Assembly: GCA_029785375.1 (NCBI GenBank)
Contig: JAFLZV010000006.1
Location: 1 to 64,000, forward strand
Source: Nitrososphaerota archaeon
GTDB lineage: Archaea; Thermoproteota; Nitrososphaeria; Nitrososphaerales; Gagatemarchaeaceae
Reading direction: 5' to 3'
Length of the DNA stretch: 64,000 nucleotides
Shown here: one piece after another, positions 15,896 to 24,142 of the stretch
Layout of the letters: every line of letters starts with the position of its first letter
Numbering within the stretch: the stretch's first letter is position 1
Notes under the pieces: model-generated
What the model saw: only the letters and a program-made list of their open reading frames with translations
Database searches by the model: none
What the model was told of the DNA's origin: nothing
Made by a program: the position numbers and the translations under genes

Positions 15896-16912
15896 ATGAC
15901 ATCAGTAGAGCAGATGGCTGACCGGCTGATCGACGGCAAGGGCCGGACGGCGAAGAAGCTCAGAATCTCCGTGACGGACAGGTGCAACTTTGCCTGTCTC
16001 TTCTGCATGCCAGACAAAGGCAAGGTGAAGTGGCTGCCAGAAGCAGACCAACTGACGTTCGACGAAATCGAAAGGTCAGCACGAGTGCTCTCGGTGCTCG
16101 GGATAGACGGGATCAGGATAACCGGCGGGGAGCCGCTGCTGAGGAGGAACCTGGAGGCGTTGGTGGCCAGGCTCTCCAGGCTCGACGCGGTCGAGACGCT
16201 GGACATGACGACCAACGGCTGGTTCCTCAAACAGAAGGCCCGGCTGCTCAAGGACTCGGGCCTGCGTGGCGTGACCGTCAGCCTCCACAGCCTGAAGAGG
16301 GGTCGGTTCAGCAAGATATCAGGGATGGACGCCCTCCCCCGGGTCCTTGAGGGCATAGACGAGGCTGTCCGGGTAGGCCTAGACCCCGTCAAGGTCAACT
16401 CGGTCGCGATCAAGGGGTACAACGACGATGAGGTCGTAGACCTGGTGGACTACACCCACTCCAGGGGGCTATCGATAAGGTTCATCGAGTTCATGCCTCT
16501 GGACGGCCTGGGGATATGGTCCCCTGACGCGATCATGCCGGGCAAGGATATTATCTCGATCCTGAAGCGCTCCTACGACCTCCGCCCCATCGGACGGGAA
16601 AAGGGGAAGACTGCCTCGCTCTGGTCCTTCGGCAACGACGGGGAGAAGCTCGGGCTGATAACGCCCATGAGCGACCCGTTTTGCGACGACTGCGACAGGA
16701 TCAGGCTCACTTCGGACGGGAAGATGCTCTCCTGTCTCTTCGACACCCAATACTACGACCTCAAGCCCCTGCTCAGAGGGGGGAGGTCGGACGCCGAACT
16801 GGCTAAGTTCATGAAGGATGTCGTGAGCAAGAAGCCGGAAGGCGTGGGGCACATGCCCTGGATCAAGGACGGGTGGGCGAAGCCGAGGAACATGAACGCC
16901 ATAGGAGGATAG
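15896..16912 (+). CDS. moaA: GTP 3',8-cyclase MoaA
   Basis: Radical SAM enzyme for the first step of molybdenum cofactor synthesis (with MoaC: GTP to cyclic pyranopterin monophosphate). The SAM cluster ligands are C30, C34 and C37 in TDRCNFACLFC, followed by TGGEPLL. The C-terminal cluster motif DPFCDDCDRIRLTSDG...SCLF is MoaA-specific and binds substrate. Length 338 is typical. It leads moaA-moaD-moaE with gaps of 6 bases and an 8-base overlap. A 180-base untranslated stretch precedes it without an obvious TATA box in the leaderless position. Confidence 0.93.
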   Translation: MTSVEQMADRLIDGKGRTAKKLRISVTDRCNFACLFCMPDKGKVKWLPEADQLTFDEIERSARVLSVLGIDGIRITGGEPLLRRNLEALVARLSRLDAVETLDMTTNGWFLKQKARLLKDSGLRGVTVSLHSLKRGRFSKISGMDALPRVLEGIDEAVRVGLDPVKVNSVAIKGYNDDEVVDLVDYTHSRGLSIRFIEFMPLDGLGIWSPDAIMPGKDIISILKRSYDLRPIGREKGKTASLWSFGNDGEKLGLITPMSDPFCDDCDRIRLTSDGKMLSCLFDTQYYDLKPLLRGGRSDAELAKFMKDVVSKKPEGVGHMPWIKDGWAKPRNMNAIGG

Positions 16913-16918
16913 GCGAGA

Positions 16919-17167
16919 ATGGGGTCAGTGACAGTACTTTACTTCGCCGGGGCGCGAGACGCCGTAGGCAAGAAGCGCGAGGTGGTCCGCCTCGACGGCC
17001 TGTCGACGGCAGGGGACTTCTTGGACCGCTTGCTCAGGGACTACCCTAGGCTTCGTCCCATGAAGGCGACAATCAGGCTTTCAGTCAACCAGGAGGTCGT
17101 CGACGCCTCTGCGCCGGTGGCCGACGGCGACGAAATAGGCGTGCTTCCGCCGGTGGCGGGTGGGTAG
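16919..17167 (+). CDS. moaD: Molybdopterin synthase small subunit MoaD
   Basis: An 82-residue ubiquitin-like sulfur carrier. The C-terminal PPVAGG provides the Gly-Gly that is thiocarboxylated and donates sulfur to cyclic pyranopterin in complex with MoaE. The start is 6 bases after moaA, and its end overlaps the moaE start by 8 bases. Confidence 0.92.
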   Translation: MGSVTVLYFAGARDAVGKKREVVRLDGLSTAGDFLDRLLRDYPRLRPMKATIRLSVNQEVVDASAPVADGDEIGVLPPVAGG

Positions 17168-17603
17168 GCTGGCGCGCTCTGCGACGAGGGAAGTCACCGG
17201 GCGTGACATCGACCCCACGAAGATCATGGCCGAAGTCGCCGACAGGGATGCGGGGGGGACGGTGGTCTTCATCGGGACCGTCCGGAGGACGAGCGAGGTG
17301 GGGAACGTGGACGCGATGGAATACCAGGCCTATGCGAAGATGGCAGAGAAGGGACTAAGGCGGATAGAGGCCGAGGTGAGAGAGAAGTGGCCCGTAAGAC
17401 AGGTGAGCATGGTCCACAGGGAAGGCCTCCTGAAGGTAGGCGAGGTCAGCGTCGTCGTGGCCGTCTCCTCGGAACACAGGGCGGAGGCCTTCGAAGCGTG
17501 CAGGTATGCCATCGACAGGATCAAGACGACGCTGCCACTCTGGAAGAGAGAAAAGATCAAGGGGAAGAATCGGTGGGTAGAGGGCTCACCGATCAAGAAG
17601 TAG
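17160..17603 (+). CDS. moaE: Molybdopterin synthase catalytic subunit MoaE
   Basis: A 147-residue protein with GTVVFIGTVR near residue 34, the MoaE core, and the conserved LPLWKREKIKGKNRW motif, whose lysines lie in the active site that receives the MoaD tail. The start GTG at 17160 overlaps moaD. It converts cyclic pyranopterin monophosphate to molybdopterin with sulfur from MoaD. Confidence 0.92.
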   Translation: MGRLARSATREVTGRDIDPTKIMAEVADRDAGGTVVFIGTVRRTSEVGNVDAMEYQAYAKMAEKGLRRIEAEVREKWPVRQVSMVHREGLLKVGEVSVVVAVSSEHRAEAFEACRYAIDRIKTTLPLWKREKIKGKNRWVEGSPIKK

Positions 17604-17640
17604 CCCATCGGCCTCCCCGTTACCCTCGCCGACACGCCTT

Positions 17641-18006
17641 CTACTTTGGAAGGTACGGCTCGACGTACACCTGCATCTCCCCTCCGCAGTTCGTCTCTAC
17701 GTGTATCTCGTCGTCTCCCTTGGCGCTGAAAGCGCTACCCACAAACTTCTCCGTGTCCTCCAGGAAGACGGTCACAGTCTTCGGCTGGCCGCTCGCCAAA
17801 GTCTGCTTCGCGGTGGCGGCAAGCGCCGACTCAGGGCACACACCCCCCAGCGACCCATAAAGCACGTCCCCGTCCTTCGAGATGACGGTCTTGAACCCAG
17901 GCTTGCCCAGAGACGAACCCACGGTCTTCACTACGGTCGCCACCGCGAAGGGCTGGCCCTTCTCGACCAGGTCGGCTACGACCTTGGCAAACTCGAACTG
18001 CTTCAA
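17641..18006 (-). CDS. Short XdhC/CoxI-like molybdoenzyme maturation protein
   Basis: XdhC-family chaperones load the sulfurated cofactor into molybdenum hydroxylases. This one consists only of the N-terminal domain: VATVVKTVGSSLGKPG near residue 22, then GSLGGVCPESALA with the conserved Cys of the usual G-G-G-C-V-E. The Rossmann C-terminal domain is absent. I place the start at TTG 18006 because a TATA-like box (18031-18040) lies 25-34 bases upstream; reading 20 codons further up would run into that promoter. Another gene could supply the missing domain, as in split CoxI/CoxF systems. Confidence 0.75.
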   Translation of the reverse strand: MKQFEFAKVVADLVEKGQPFAVATVVKTVGSSLGKPGFKTVISKDGDVLYGSLGGVCPESALAATAKQTLASGQPKTVTVFLEDTEKFVGSAFSAKGDDEIHVETNCGGEMQVYVEPYLPK

Positions 18007-18130
18007 CTCGCGTCTTCGCGTCCGCGGACTATTTATTTTTCGCTGACCCGGGCGACGTCGTGTCACGCCGTCCCTGTCTGGGCGGGCCGCCGCAGGAACG
18101 CAGAAGTAGTGCGCCGGGTCTCGGCCTTCG

Positions 18131-18727
18131 TTGCTCAGCGGCTTGATCCTTGCCGCCGGCCTGTCGAGGAGGATGGGCCGGCCGAAGCAGCAGATACTTC
18201 TTCGAGGGCGGCCGATGCTGGACTACGCCGTCAGCGCGTTCCTAGCCTCCAGGGTGGAGGAAGTACTGGTGGTGGTAAGGCCTGGCGCCCGGTGGCGGAG
18301 CCCCGCAGGGGCGAGGGTGGTGGTGAACTCCCATCCGTCGGCGGGGATGAGCTCGTCGCTGAGGGTCGGGCTGAGGAGCCTGGACCCCAGGTCCGGGGGG
18401 GTCCTGGTAGGTCTGGGGGACAAGCCGGCCCTGCATGCATCCACCATCGACGCCCTGATCCTTGCCCGTACCGAGTCACACGCTTCCATCGTGGTGCCGA
18501 CCTTTCGCGGGGTCAGGGGGAACCCTGTCCTGTTCGACAGCGCTCTCTTCCCCCGACTGCTCAGGCTCAGAGGAGACCAGGGGGCGAAGGCGTTCTTACA
18601 GAGGAACGCAGCAATGGTCCTGGAGGTGGCTGTGGACGACCCGGGGGTGACCCTCGACGTGAACGTCCAGGCAGACGTCAGGAAGATGAGCCGGCTCCTG
18701 GCCCGGCTCCCCTTACGCCGAGTATGA
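18131..18727 (+). CDS. MocA-like molybdenum cofactor cytidylyltransferase
   Basis: Nucleotidyltransferase of 198 residues. The N-terminal LILAAGLSRRMGRPKQ is the nucleotide-binding signature of the MobA/MocA/IspD superfamily, and GLGDKPAL holds the metal-binding Asp (usual form G-D-Q-P). The Arg/Lys pattern and the context with a molybdenum hydroxylase and XdhC favour CTP use (MocA, making molybdopterin cytosine dinucleotide) over GTP. It starts at TTG 18131, divergent from xdhC. Its 3' end overlaps the convergent moeA by 15 bases. Confidence 0.8.
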   Translation: MLSGLILAAGLSRRMGRPKQQILLRGRPMLDYAVSAFLASRVEEVLVVVRPGARWRSPAGARVVVNSHPSAGMSSSLRVGLRSLDPRSGGVLVGLGDKPALHASTIDALILARTESHASIVVPTFRGVRGNPVLFDSALFPRLLRLRGDQGAKAFLQRNAAMVLEVAVDDPGVTLDVNVQADVRKMSRLLARLPLRRV

Positions 18728-19960
18728 GATGCCTGGGATGAGCATCGCCTCCACTTCCTGGCCCGCCTCCATCGAACGGACCTCCTCGGGCACCACGGTG
18801 ACCGCCGTAGACCTGACCAGCAGCGACATCGACTCCGTCTCGGCCGAGAGAGGTTCCGCCTTCAGCCCACCCTCTCCCTCGGTCAGGTTCAAGTAGACCA
18901 CCTTCGTGAAGTCTGAGAACTTCCGCCTCGCCTCCCAGCGCCTCGTCAATCTAGCTCTCGCCTTGATGGTCTCGTCTCCCACCATAGAGAGCTTCTGGAT
19001 GACCGGCAGAGCGAAGAGGATGAAAGCGTTGAGGGCGCCCTGGATGGGTCCCGGCATCATCACAACCGGCTTCCTCCTCACGACCGCCACTCCGGTGACC
19101 CTCCCACGGTCCATCTTGATCCCATGATACAGCGCGCTCGGTTTCAGGCGCCTCACCACGTCGTCCACAAGATCGAACGGGCCCATGGACGTACCCCCGG
19201 TGGTCAGCACTAGGTCTGCCGAAGACACCCCCTTCCTGAGCTTCTCCAGTATCTCTTCCCTCTTGTCGCGCGCTATACCTAGGTCAATCACTTCGCACCC
19301 TGCTGCTTTGGCAACCATGGCGAAGAAGGGGCCGTGGCTGTTCCGCGTCTTTCTGCCCTCGAGGTCAGAGTCGGTGAGCTCGCTCCCTGTTGCCAGTATG
19401 GCAACCCTGGGCCTCTGATAGACCTCGATCTTCCTGATCCCGAGCGTGATGGCGAGGCCGACGTCCTGGGCCCTCAGCCGAGACCCTCTCCGTACCACTG
19501 TGCTCCCCTTCTGCACGTCCGCGCCGGTCGCGAAGCAGTGACTCCCCCGCTCTGCCGGGCGCGTGACTTCGAGGATGTCCCCTCTCACCGAGACCTCTTC
19601 CACCGGGACCACGGCATCCGTACCGTCCGGGGTGAATGAACCGGTGGCCACCCTCGCGGTTTCGCCGGGCCTGATCTTCGCTTTGGGCTGCTCCCCCAGA
19701 GCCACGTCATCAACCACCTTCAGAACGGCAGGGCTGGCCTGCGAGGCTCGTGTGGTGTCTGCGCTCCTGAGGGCAAAGCCGTCCATCCGAGAGATGGTGG
19801 AGGGAGGGACGTCGGACGGGGACCTCACGTCCTCGGCGCTGACCCTGCCGTAGGCTTCGCGCGCCCTCACCACATCAGTGCGCCTCGCGCCGGTCGTCAG
19901 CGCGAGGACGTCCTCGAGGGCCTGGCTGACATGGACGTAATCGGAGACAGGGGCCACCAA
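18713..19960 (-). CDS. moeA: Molybdopterin molybdenumtransferase MoeA
   Basis: Inserts molybdate into adenylylated molybdopterin. The 415-residue protein has the MoeA order: N-terminal domain with SRMDGFAL, then the MPT-binding domain with ILATGSEL and TTGGTSMGPFD, then a C-terminal beta domain. The start is TTG 19960, with a TATA-like GGTTAAAG about 35 bases upstream. It shares an overlap of its 3' end with the MocA-like gene, opposite strand. Confidence 0.92.
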   Translation of the reverse strand: MVAPVSDYVHVSQALEDVLALTTGARRTDVVRAREAYGRVSAEDVRSPSDVPPSTISRMDGFALRSADTTRASQASPAVLKVVDDVALGEQPKAKIRPGETARVATGSFTPDGTDAVVPVEEVSVRGDILEVTRPAERGSHCFATGADVQKGSTVVRRGSRLRAQDVGLAITLGIRKIEVYQRPRVAILATGSELTDSDLEGRKTRNSHGPFFAMVAKAAGCEVIDLGIARDKREEILEKLRKGVSSADLVLTTGGTSMGPFDLVDDVVRRLKPSALYHGIKMDRGRVTGVAVVRRKPVVMMPGPIQGALNAFILFALPVIQKLSMVGDETIKARARLTRRWEARRKFSDFTKVVYLNLTEGEGGLKAEPLSAETESMSLLVRSTAVTVVPEEVRSMEAGQEVEAMLIPGISYSA

Positions 19961-20083
19961 GGGAGCTTTCAGCCAGAAGCCTCTTTGGCGCGTCTTTAAC
20001 CTTCGTGGAAGCCGTGCCTTGCAGTCAGCCCTGCCGCGCCCCGCTTACTGCTATAGTAGCGCCGACCCGGTGGCCACCCGACT

Positions 20084-20770
20084 CTAGCTCCGCAGGCGGA
20101 GGACGACCTTGTCCGAGCCGTCATCCTGCGGCGCTACCGTGACATCGAACTCCTTCCCGAAGAGGTCTGAAAGCATCTCCGCGGTCGTGACAGTCTTGAG
20201 CCTCCCACGCAGCACGGTGTTTTCGTTGACGAAGACCGGCTCAAGAAACTCGTCTATCGCCTCCCCGCCGTCAACCAGCAGCCACACCTCTGATGGGTTC
20301 AGCTCCTTCGCAATCTCCATGTAGCGCTCTCTGTCGGAACCAGTCATGGTCCCGGCAGTCTTCGTGTAGACGCTCTTGCCCGGGAGGCGCAGGACATGGT
20401 CGAACTCAGCCTTCTCGCGCTTTCCGGGGGGCGCACCGAGCTTCGCGCTGCCGGCTCCTTCGGCCAGGAATCTTCTGATGAGATACTGTTCCAGGCTGCT
20501 GTCCATGTCTTCTTTCCGCATCACCAGCGAGACCGTGCGCGGGCCTTCCACGTTGAGCTGGAGCCTCTCGAGCCACGGGAGCATCGGATAGAGGTCGCTC
20601 ATCTTCTTGGTCGTCTCATCCGCCTGCTTGTTGTACCTGTCCAAGGCCGAAGTGAGGAGCTTGGTGGGCGACGAGAAGAGGCCAAACCCTATGGCCGAGA
20701 CCGCAAGGTGAGGCAGGAACTTGACGAACATCTTCCTCCTGGACTCATCGACGTCTTCCTCCTCGGTCAC
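20084..20770 (-). CDS. Putative Tat-exported or Tat-anchored protein of unknown function
   Basis: From GTG 20770 the protein has 228 residues and begins with a short acidic stretch, then SRRKMFVKFL and a hydrophobic run to about residue 32: a twin-arginine signal. A TATA-like CCTTATACGG at about 20803-20812 supports this start; an upstream start would place the signal 25 residues further in. The mature part is mixed alpha/beta with no Cys and no motif I can name. It is encoded next to tatC and tatA, so it is plausibly their main client or an accessory, though co-location is the only evidence. Confidence 0.55.
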   Translation of the reverse strand: MTEEEDVDESRRKMFVKFLPHLAVSAIGFGLFSSPTKLLTSALDRYNKQADETTKKMSDLYPMLPWLERLQLNVEGPRTVSLVMRKEDMDSSLEQYLIRRFLAEGAGSAKLGAPPGKREKAEFDHVLRLPGKSVYTKTAGTMTGSDRERYMEIAKELNPSEVWLLVDGGEAIDEFLEPVFVNENTVLRGRLKTVTTAEMLSDLFGKEFDVTVAPQDDGSDKVVLRLRS

Positions 20771-20900
20771 AGTGGTCTTCGCAGGGGCAGGGCCGTATAA
20801 GGTAGTCGGGGTCCACGTTCGTTCCGACGCCCTCTCATGGCTCAAGGTCGCGTGCAGGGACCGCGGCGGGCCTGCCCGCGCGAACCGATACGGCCCCTCG

Positions 20901-21746
20901 CTAGTCCTGGTCTTCCGGCGCTTTTGGCTTCATCTTCCGCAGCGCCAGGGTCCTGGACATTATGGCGCCGCCGAAGTAGAGCGCTGTGAGAGTCAGCCCG
21001 ATCGTGGTCTCTATGATTCCTCCTGTCGCCCCTGGGGAGATGAGCATGGCCATGATGAACGAGCCCACTATGGCGTACCTCCAGTTTCTCAGCCAGGTGT
21101 CATAGGACACCAATCCGACGTAGCTGACCGCTATCATGATTATCGGAATCTCGAAGGACAGCCCCAGGGCGATTATGTACGCAATCACAGTGGACACAAA
21201 GGTGCCGACGCCCAGGGTGGGCTCGACGCCGGTGGACAGCGTGAAAATGTACAGGAACTTGAATATCACGGGTAACACGATCTTGTAGGCGAACAAGCCG
21301 CCTGCCATGAAGAGCAGGGATGCGGGGATCAGGATCAGCTGTAGCAGCCGCTTCTCCCTTTGTTTGAGCGCAGGTCCAAGAAACGAGGCGGTCTCATAGA
21401 ACCAGACCGGCGACGAGAAGATCGCCGCGAGTGCCATCGAAGTGTAGAGGATTGCGACGAAGGTGTCGAAGGCGCTCAGATTGATCAGAAGCATATGCGG
21501 GGGGAGCAGCTGTTGCCTGGCGTAATTGAAGAACTCAGTAGCGAAGCTCTGGAACAGATCTGGATACGGATAGAATATACCGAACGATCCGACGTCGACC
21601 CACACCGGCTTGAAGATGAAGAAGAGTATGAAGAACACGAAAAACGCCGCCAGCGAGATGAGAAACCTATGGATGAGCTCGGCTATGTGCCCAAGAATCG
21701 GCAGCTCATTCTGACTCACTTCAGCCGTCCCGATAGACAACCTCAT
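20901..21746 (-). CDS. tatC: Sec-independent translocase subunit TatC
   Basis: The 281-residue protein has six membrane helices, an N-terminal GHIAELIHRFLIS region that in characterised TatC recognises the twin-arginine motif, and the conserved SPVWFYETASFLGPAL...EKR loop. A TATA-like GAATTAAGG lies about 28 bases before the ATG, so the mRNA may be leaderless. It lies 61 bases after tatA on the same strand. The molybdenum hydroxylase and the adjacent Tat-signal protein are likely clients. Confidence 0.92.
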   Translation of the reverse strand: MRLSIGTAEVSQNELPILGHIAELIHRFLISLAAFFVFFILFFIFKPVWVDVGSFGIFYPYPDLFQSFATEFFNYARQQLLPPHMLLINLSAFDTFVAILYTSMALAAIFSSPVWFYETASFLGPALKQREKRLLQLILIPASLLFMAGGLFAYKIVLPVIFKFLYIFTLSTGVEPTLGVGTFVSTVIAYIIALGLSFEIPIIMIAVSYVGLVSYDTWLRNWRYAIVGSFIMAMLISPGATGGIIETTIGLTLTALYFGGAIMSRTLALRKMKPKAPEDQD

Positions 21747-21807
21747 CCGCTTTCGAGCACACCGGGAGATGGCCCTTAATTCCGTTTTCTAAAGGCTGTC
21801 TGTGCCG

Positions 21808-22137
21808 CTAAGCGCCCGCTTTCTCTTTGAGTTCCTTCAGTTCTTCTTCGAGCTGCGATATGCGTCTGCGGTCATACTCAGTGTCCTCGTTAACCTGTTT
21901 GTGTGCCTGTGGGGTCGCATCCTTCACAGACTGCTGGGACATGTTCTTGGCAGGTGCTGTAATGTCGGTCGAAGCCCGAATATCCGCAACTTCCTTCTCT
22001 ATCTCTGCCTGGCCCTTCCTGAATTCGCCCATGGCTTTGCCCATGGAACGAGCCAACTCGGGAATCTTCTTTGCACCGCCAAAGAGAACGATAACTACGA
22101 CAGCCAGTATTGCCCAATCGGTTATATTTCCGATCAT
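21808..22137 (-). CDS. tatA: Sec-independent translocase subunit TatA
   Basis: A 109-residue protein: N-terminal helix (WAILAVVVIVLFGGAKKIPELARSMGKA spans the membrane segment, hinge and amphipathic helix, with the conserved FG), then a long charged coiled tail rich in Glu, Lys and Arg. It forms the translocation pore ring with TatC. A TATA-like GTTAAATAGG lies 35-45 bases upstream of the ATG at 22137. Confidence 0.92.
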   Translation of the reverse strand: MIGNITDWAILAVVVIVLFGGAKKIPELARSMGKAMGEFRKGQAEIEKEVADIRASTDITAPAKNMSQQSVKDATPQAHKQVNEDTEYDRRRISQLEEELKELKEKAGA

Positions 22138-22196
22138 TTTCGGCCTTTGATGGACAGAAGAAGTCGGTCCTATTTAACCATCGCGGGAGCGGAGCG

Positions 22197-22300
22197 TTGT
22201 TGAATAACTCCGAACCAGGCCAGATTTATGTCAAGTCGCACAGGAGTGGCTCGCCAGACAACCAGGTAGAATTATCATAGACACAGTAGTTATTCAACAA
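22197..22300. mobile_element. Possible MITE-like element with 13-bp terminal inverted repeats
   Basis: TTGTTGAATAACT at 22197-22209 is perfectly inverted at 22288-22300 (AGTTATTCAACAA), 78 bases apart. The size of 104 bases and lack of coding capacity resemble a miniature transposable element. I see no clear target-site duplication. A long hairpin terminator between tatA and modE is the alternative. Confidence 0.35.
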
Positions 22301-22386
22301 GCCTGGGAGCGGTCGTGTGCAGGACCGAAACTCAGATGCTCTCAAGCGAGAACCGGCTTCCGAATCTATGGACGGGCGGGGGCGTT

Positions 22387-23013
22387 CTACCGCTTCCTGG
22401 ATCGTCTTCTGCTCTCGGTCCCGCCTCTTGCCTCATTCCTCGCCCTGGGCGGAGAAAGCGCCTTCGCTACCATGACCTCGGTCGCCTTTACTACCGCCTT
22501 CACCACGTCTCCTTCGCTTAGGCCAAGGTCCTCCACGGCATCCCTGGAGATTATCGACGTCAGGCGAACCGGTGAGACCGACGACATCCTCACCAGGCAG
22601 GTTACCTCCCCTCCTTCAATCTTGGTTACTTTTGCGTCGAAGGCGTTCCTTGCGCTGAGCTTGTAGCGTACGTTCCCTGCGGCTTCTCTGTCGTCCAGGG
22701 CGTAGGACAGATAGTCTTTGACCCTCTTGTACTCCCTCAGCAGCGCCTGGCCATCCTTCGTCAGCCGTGAGCTGCCGCCTTCCGGACCTCCGGTGCTGGA
22801 CTCGAGAATCTTCTTCCTCGACCTCGCTTCGATTCTTCTTATCCTGTCCCAGGCGTTCCTGTAGGAGATCTCGACTTCGCGGGCCGCTCCGGTCAAGGAG
22901 CTCTTCTCGGCCAATGCCTGAAGGAGCATGGCGTCGGTCTCGTCCAGTATCGTCTCCTGGTCGCTCTGGAGGGACAGGTGCGGGACCGGCTCAACCCCGG
23001 TGTGGCGCGACAC
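22387..23013 (-). CDS. modE: ModE-type molybdate-responsive regulator
   Basis: A 208-residue protein with a LysR-like N-terminal HTH (LQALAEKSSLTGAAREVEISYRNAWDRI) and GGSSRLTKDGQALL, the ModE DNA-binding landmark, followed by a single TOBE/Mop molybdate-binding domain (LSARNAFDAKVTKIEGG...VTCLV). The basic C-terminal tail is unusual. ModE with bound molybdate represses modABC. A 22-base palindrome lies in the promoter between this gene and modA. The start is GTG 23013, with a TATA-like box around 23034-23044. Confidence 0.88.
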   Translation of the reverse strand: MSRHTGVEPVPHLSLQSDQETILDETDAMLLQALAEKSSLTGAAREVEISYRNAWDRIRRIEARSRKKILESSTGGPEGGSSRLTKDGQALLREYKRVKDYLSYALDDREAAGNVRYKLSARNAFDAKVTKIEGGEVTCLVRMSSVSPVRLTSIISRDAVEDLGLSEGDVVKAVVKATEVMVAKALSPPRARNEARGGTESRRRSRKR

Positions 23014-23058
23014 GGGACGGTCGACCCTGCTGCTTAACTTAAGTCTTGGCTTCGAAAC

Positions 23059-23094
23059 CTATTTAACCCGTTATGCAGATGCCTGCATAACACC
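23059..23094 (+). promoter_or_regulatory. modA promoter with ModE-like operator
   Basis: TATA-like CTATTTAAC at about 23059-23067 is followed by the perfect palindrome GTTATGCAG-ATGC-CTGCATAAC (23070-23091), which ends 4 bases before the modA TTG start. It therefore covers the transcription start, ideal for repression by the adjacent ModE. Confidence 0.65.
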
Positions 23095-24129
23095 TTGTCC
23101 AAGGTCGAGAGGAGGCGCCACCCCACTGTGGTCGCCTTGCTGGTGGTTGTGCTCGTAGCGGTGGGGGTGGTGGCGTACACATACTACGAGAACTCGAAGA
23201 GCCAGTCACCGTTGCTGTCTTATTCTGCAGACGCCTATGCTGCAGAGACCACAGGTCTCCTGAACTCGTTCTCGAAGAGCACTGGAATCCCTGTGGCACC
23301 TGTAAAGTCAGGGGGCTCGTTCGCCGACGCCAGCCAGATCGCGTCAGGAACCCCAGACGACATCTTCGTCTCTGTCGCCCTGGCTGCCACGGGACCCGAG
23401 TACCTCAAGAGCGAGTCGCCGGGCTGGGCAGTGGGCTTCGTCTCCGACCAGCTCGTCCTGGCTTATTCCAACTCCTCCACGTCGAACGTGGTCTCGGAGG
23501 GCGTGAATGCGGCCCGGACCAATACCACTTCGGACTGGAATGCGTTCTTCACCTCGCTCGTCTCCGGAGATGTGAAGGTAGGGATCGCCGACCCGGTTTC
23601 TGATCCTGCGGGACTCAGAGGTTGGCTCGCCCTGGAGGCTGCCGGCTACCTCTACTCTGGAGGGAACACAAACGCGTACGCTTCCGCCTTGACCAAGGCG
23701 GGGGGGAACGTCTCTGGGACATCCGCAGCCGCCCTTGTCGCCCCGCTCCAGTCTGGGCAGATACAGTTCCTCTTCATCTACAAGTCCGCAGCCATCGCGG
23801 ACCATCTTGGGTACGTCCAGCTGGAACCCCAGGTCAGCTTCGGGAATCCGTCGCTGGCAGCGTTCTACTCGAAGTTCTCTTTCCACGACTCCGCCGGGAC
23901 CACTGTCGGTTCGGCCATAGTGCTCAGCATCACCGTCCCGCTGGACAGCTCGCAACAGGCATCGGCCCTCAAATTCGTCCGTTACGTAGTGACGAACGCA
24001 CAAAGCCTCTCGTCCTACGGGCTGGTTCCGCTGGTCCCTGCCCAGCTTTACAGCAACGTTACCCCGCCTGGCCCCATCACCCAGATGGTCTCACAAGGAC
24101 TCTTGAAGGACTCCGGTCCGCTGCCTTAG
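23095..24129 (+). CDS. Molybdate/tungstate-binding protein (ModA/WtpA family)
   Basis: Extracellular oxyanion-binding lipoprotein-like or membrane-anchored protein of 344 residues. A single hydrophobic helix (residues 11-28) follows a basic N-terminus. The family fold is visible in SAGSF-type loop KSGGSFADA, PDDIFVSV and IADPVSDPAGLRGW, the last matching the WtpA N-P-x-x-D-P region. No lipobox Cys is seen. It delivers molybdate to the permease encoded 13 bases downstream. The start is TTG 23095. Confidence 0.88.
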   Translation: MSKVERRRHPTVVALLVVVLVAVGVVAYTYYENSKSQSPLLSYSADAYAAETTGLLNSFSKSTGIPVAPVKSGGSFADASQIASGTPDDIFVSVALAATGPEYLKSESPGWAVGFVSDQLVLAYSNSSTSNVVSEGVNAARTNTTSDWNAFFTSLVSGDVKVGIADPVSDPAGLRGWLALEAAGYLYSGGNTNAYASALTKAGGNVSGTSAAALVAPLQSGQIQFLFIYKSAAIADHLGYVQLEPQVSFGNPSLAAFYSKFSFHDSAGTTVGSAIVLSITVPLDSSQQASALKFVRYVVTNAQSLSSYGLVPLVPAQLYSNVTPPGPITQMVSQGLLKDSGPLP

Positions 24130-24142
24130 TCTGGGTCTGCGC

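Noticed and set aside
17701-18741. Long plus-strand frame across xdhC and the MocA-like gene
   Set aside because: It is antisense to xdhC and out of frame with the MocA-like gene; composition is typical of a GC-rich shadow frame.
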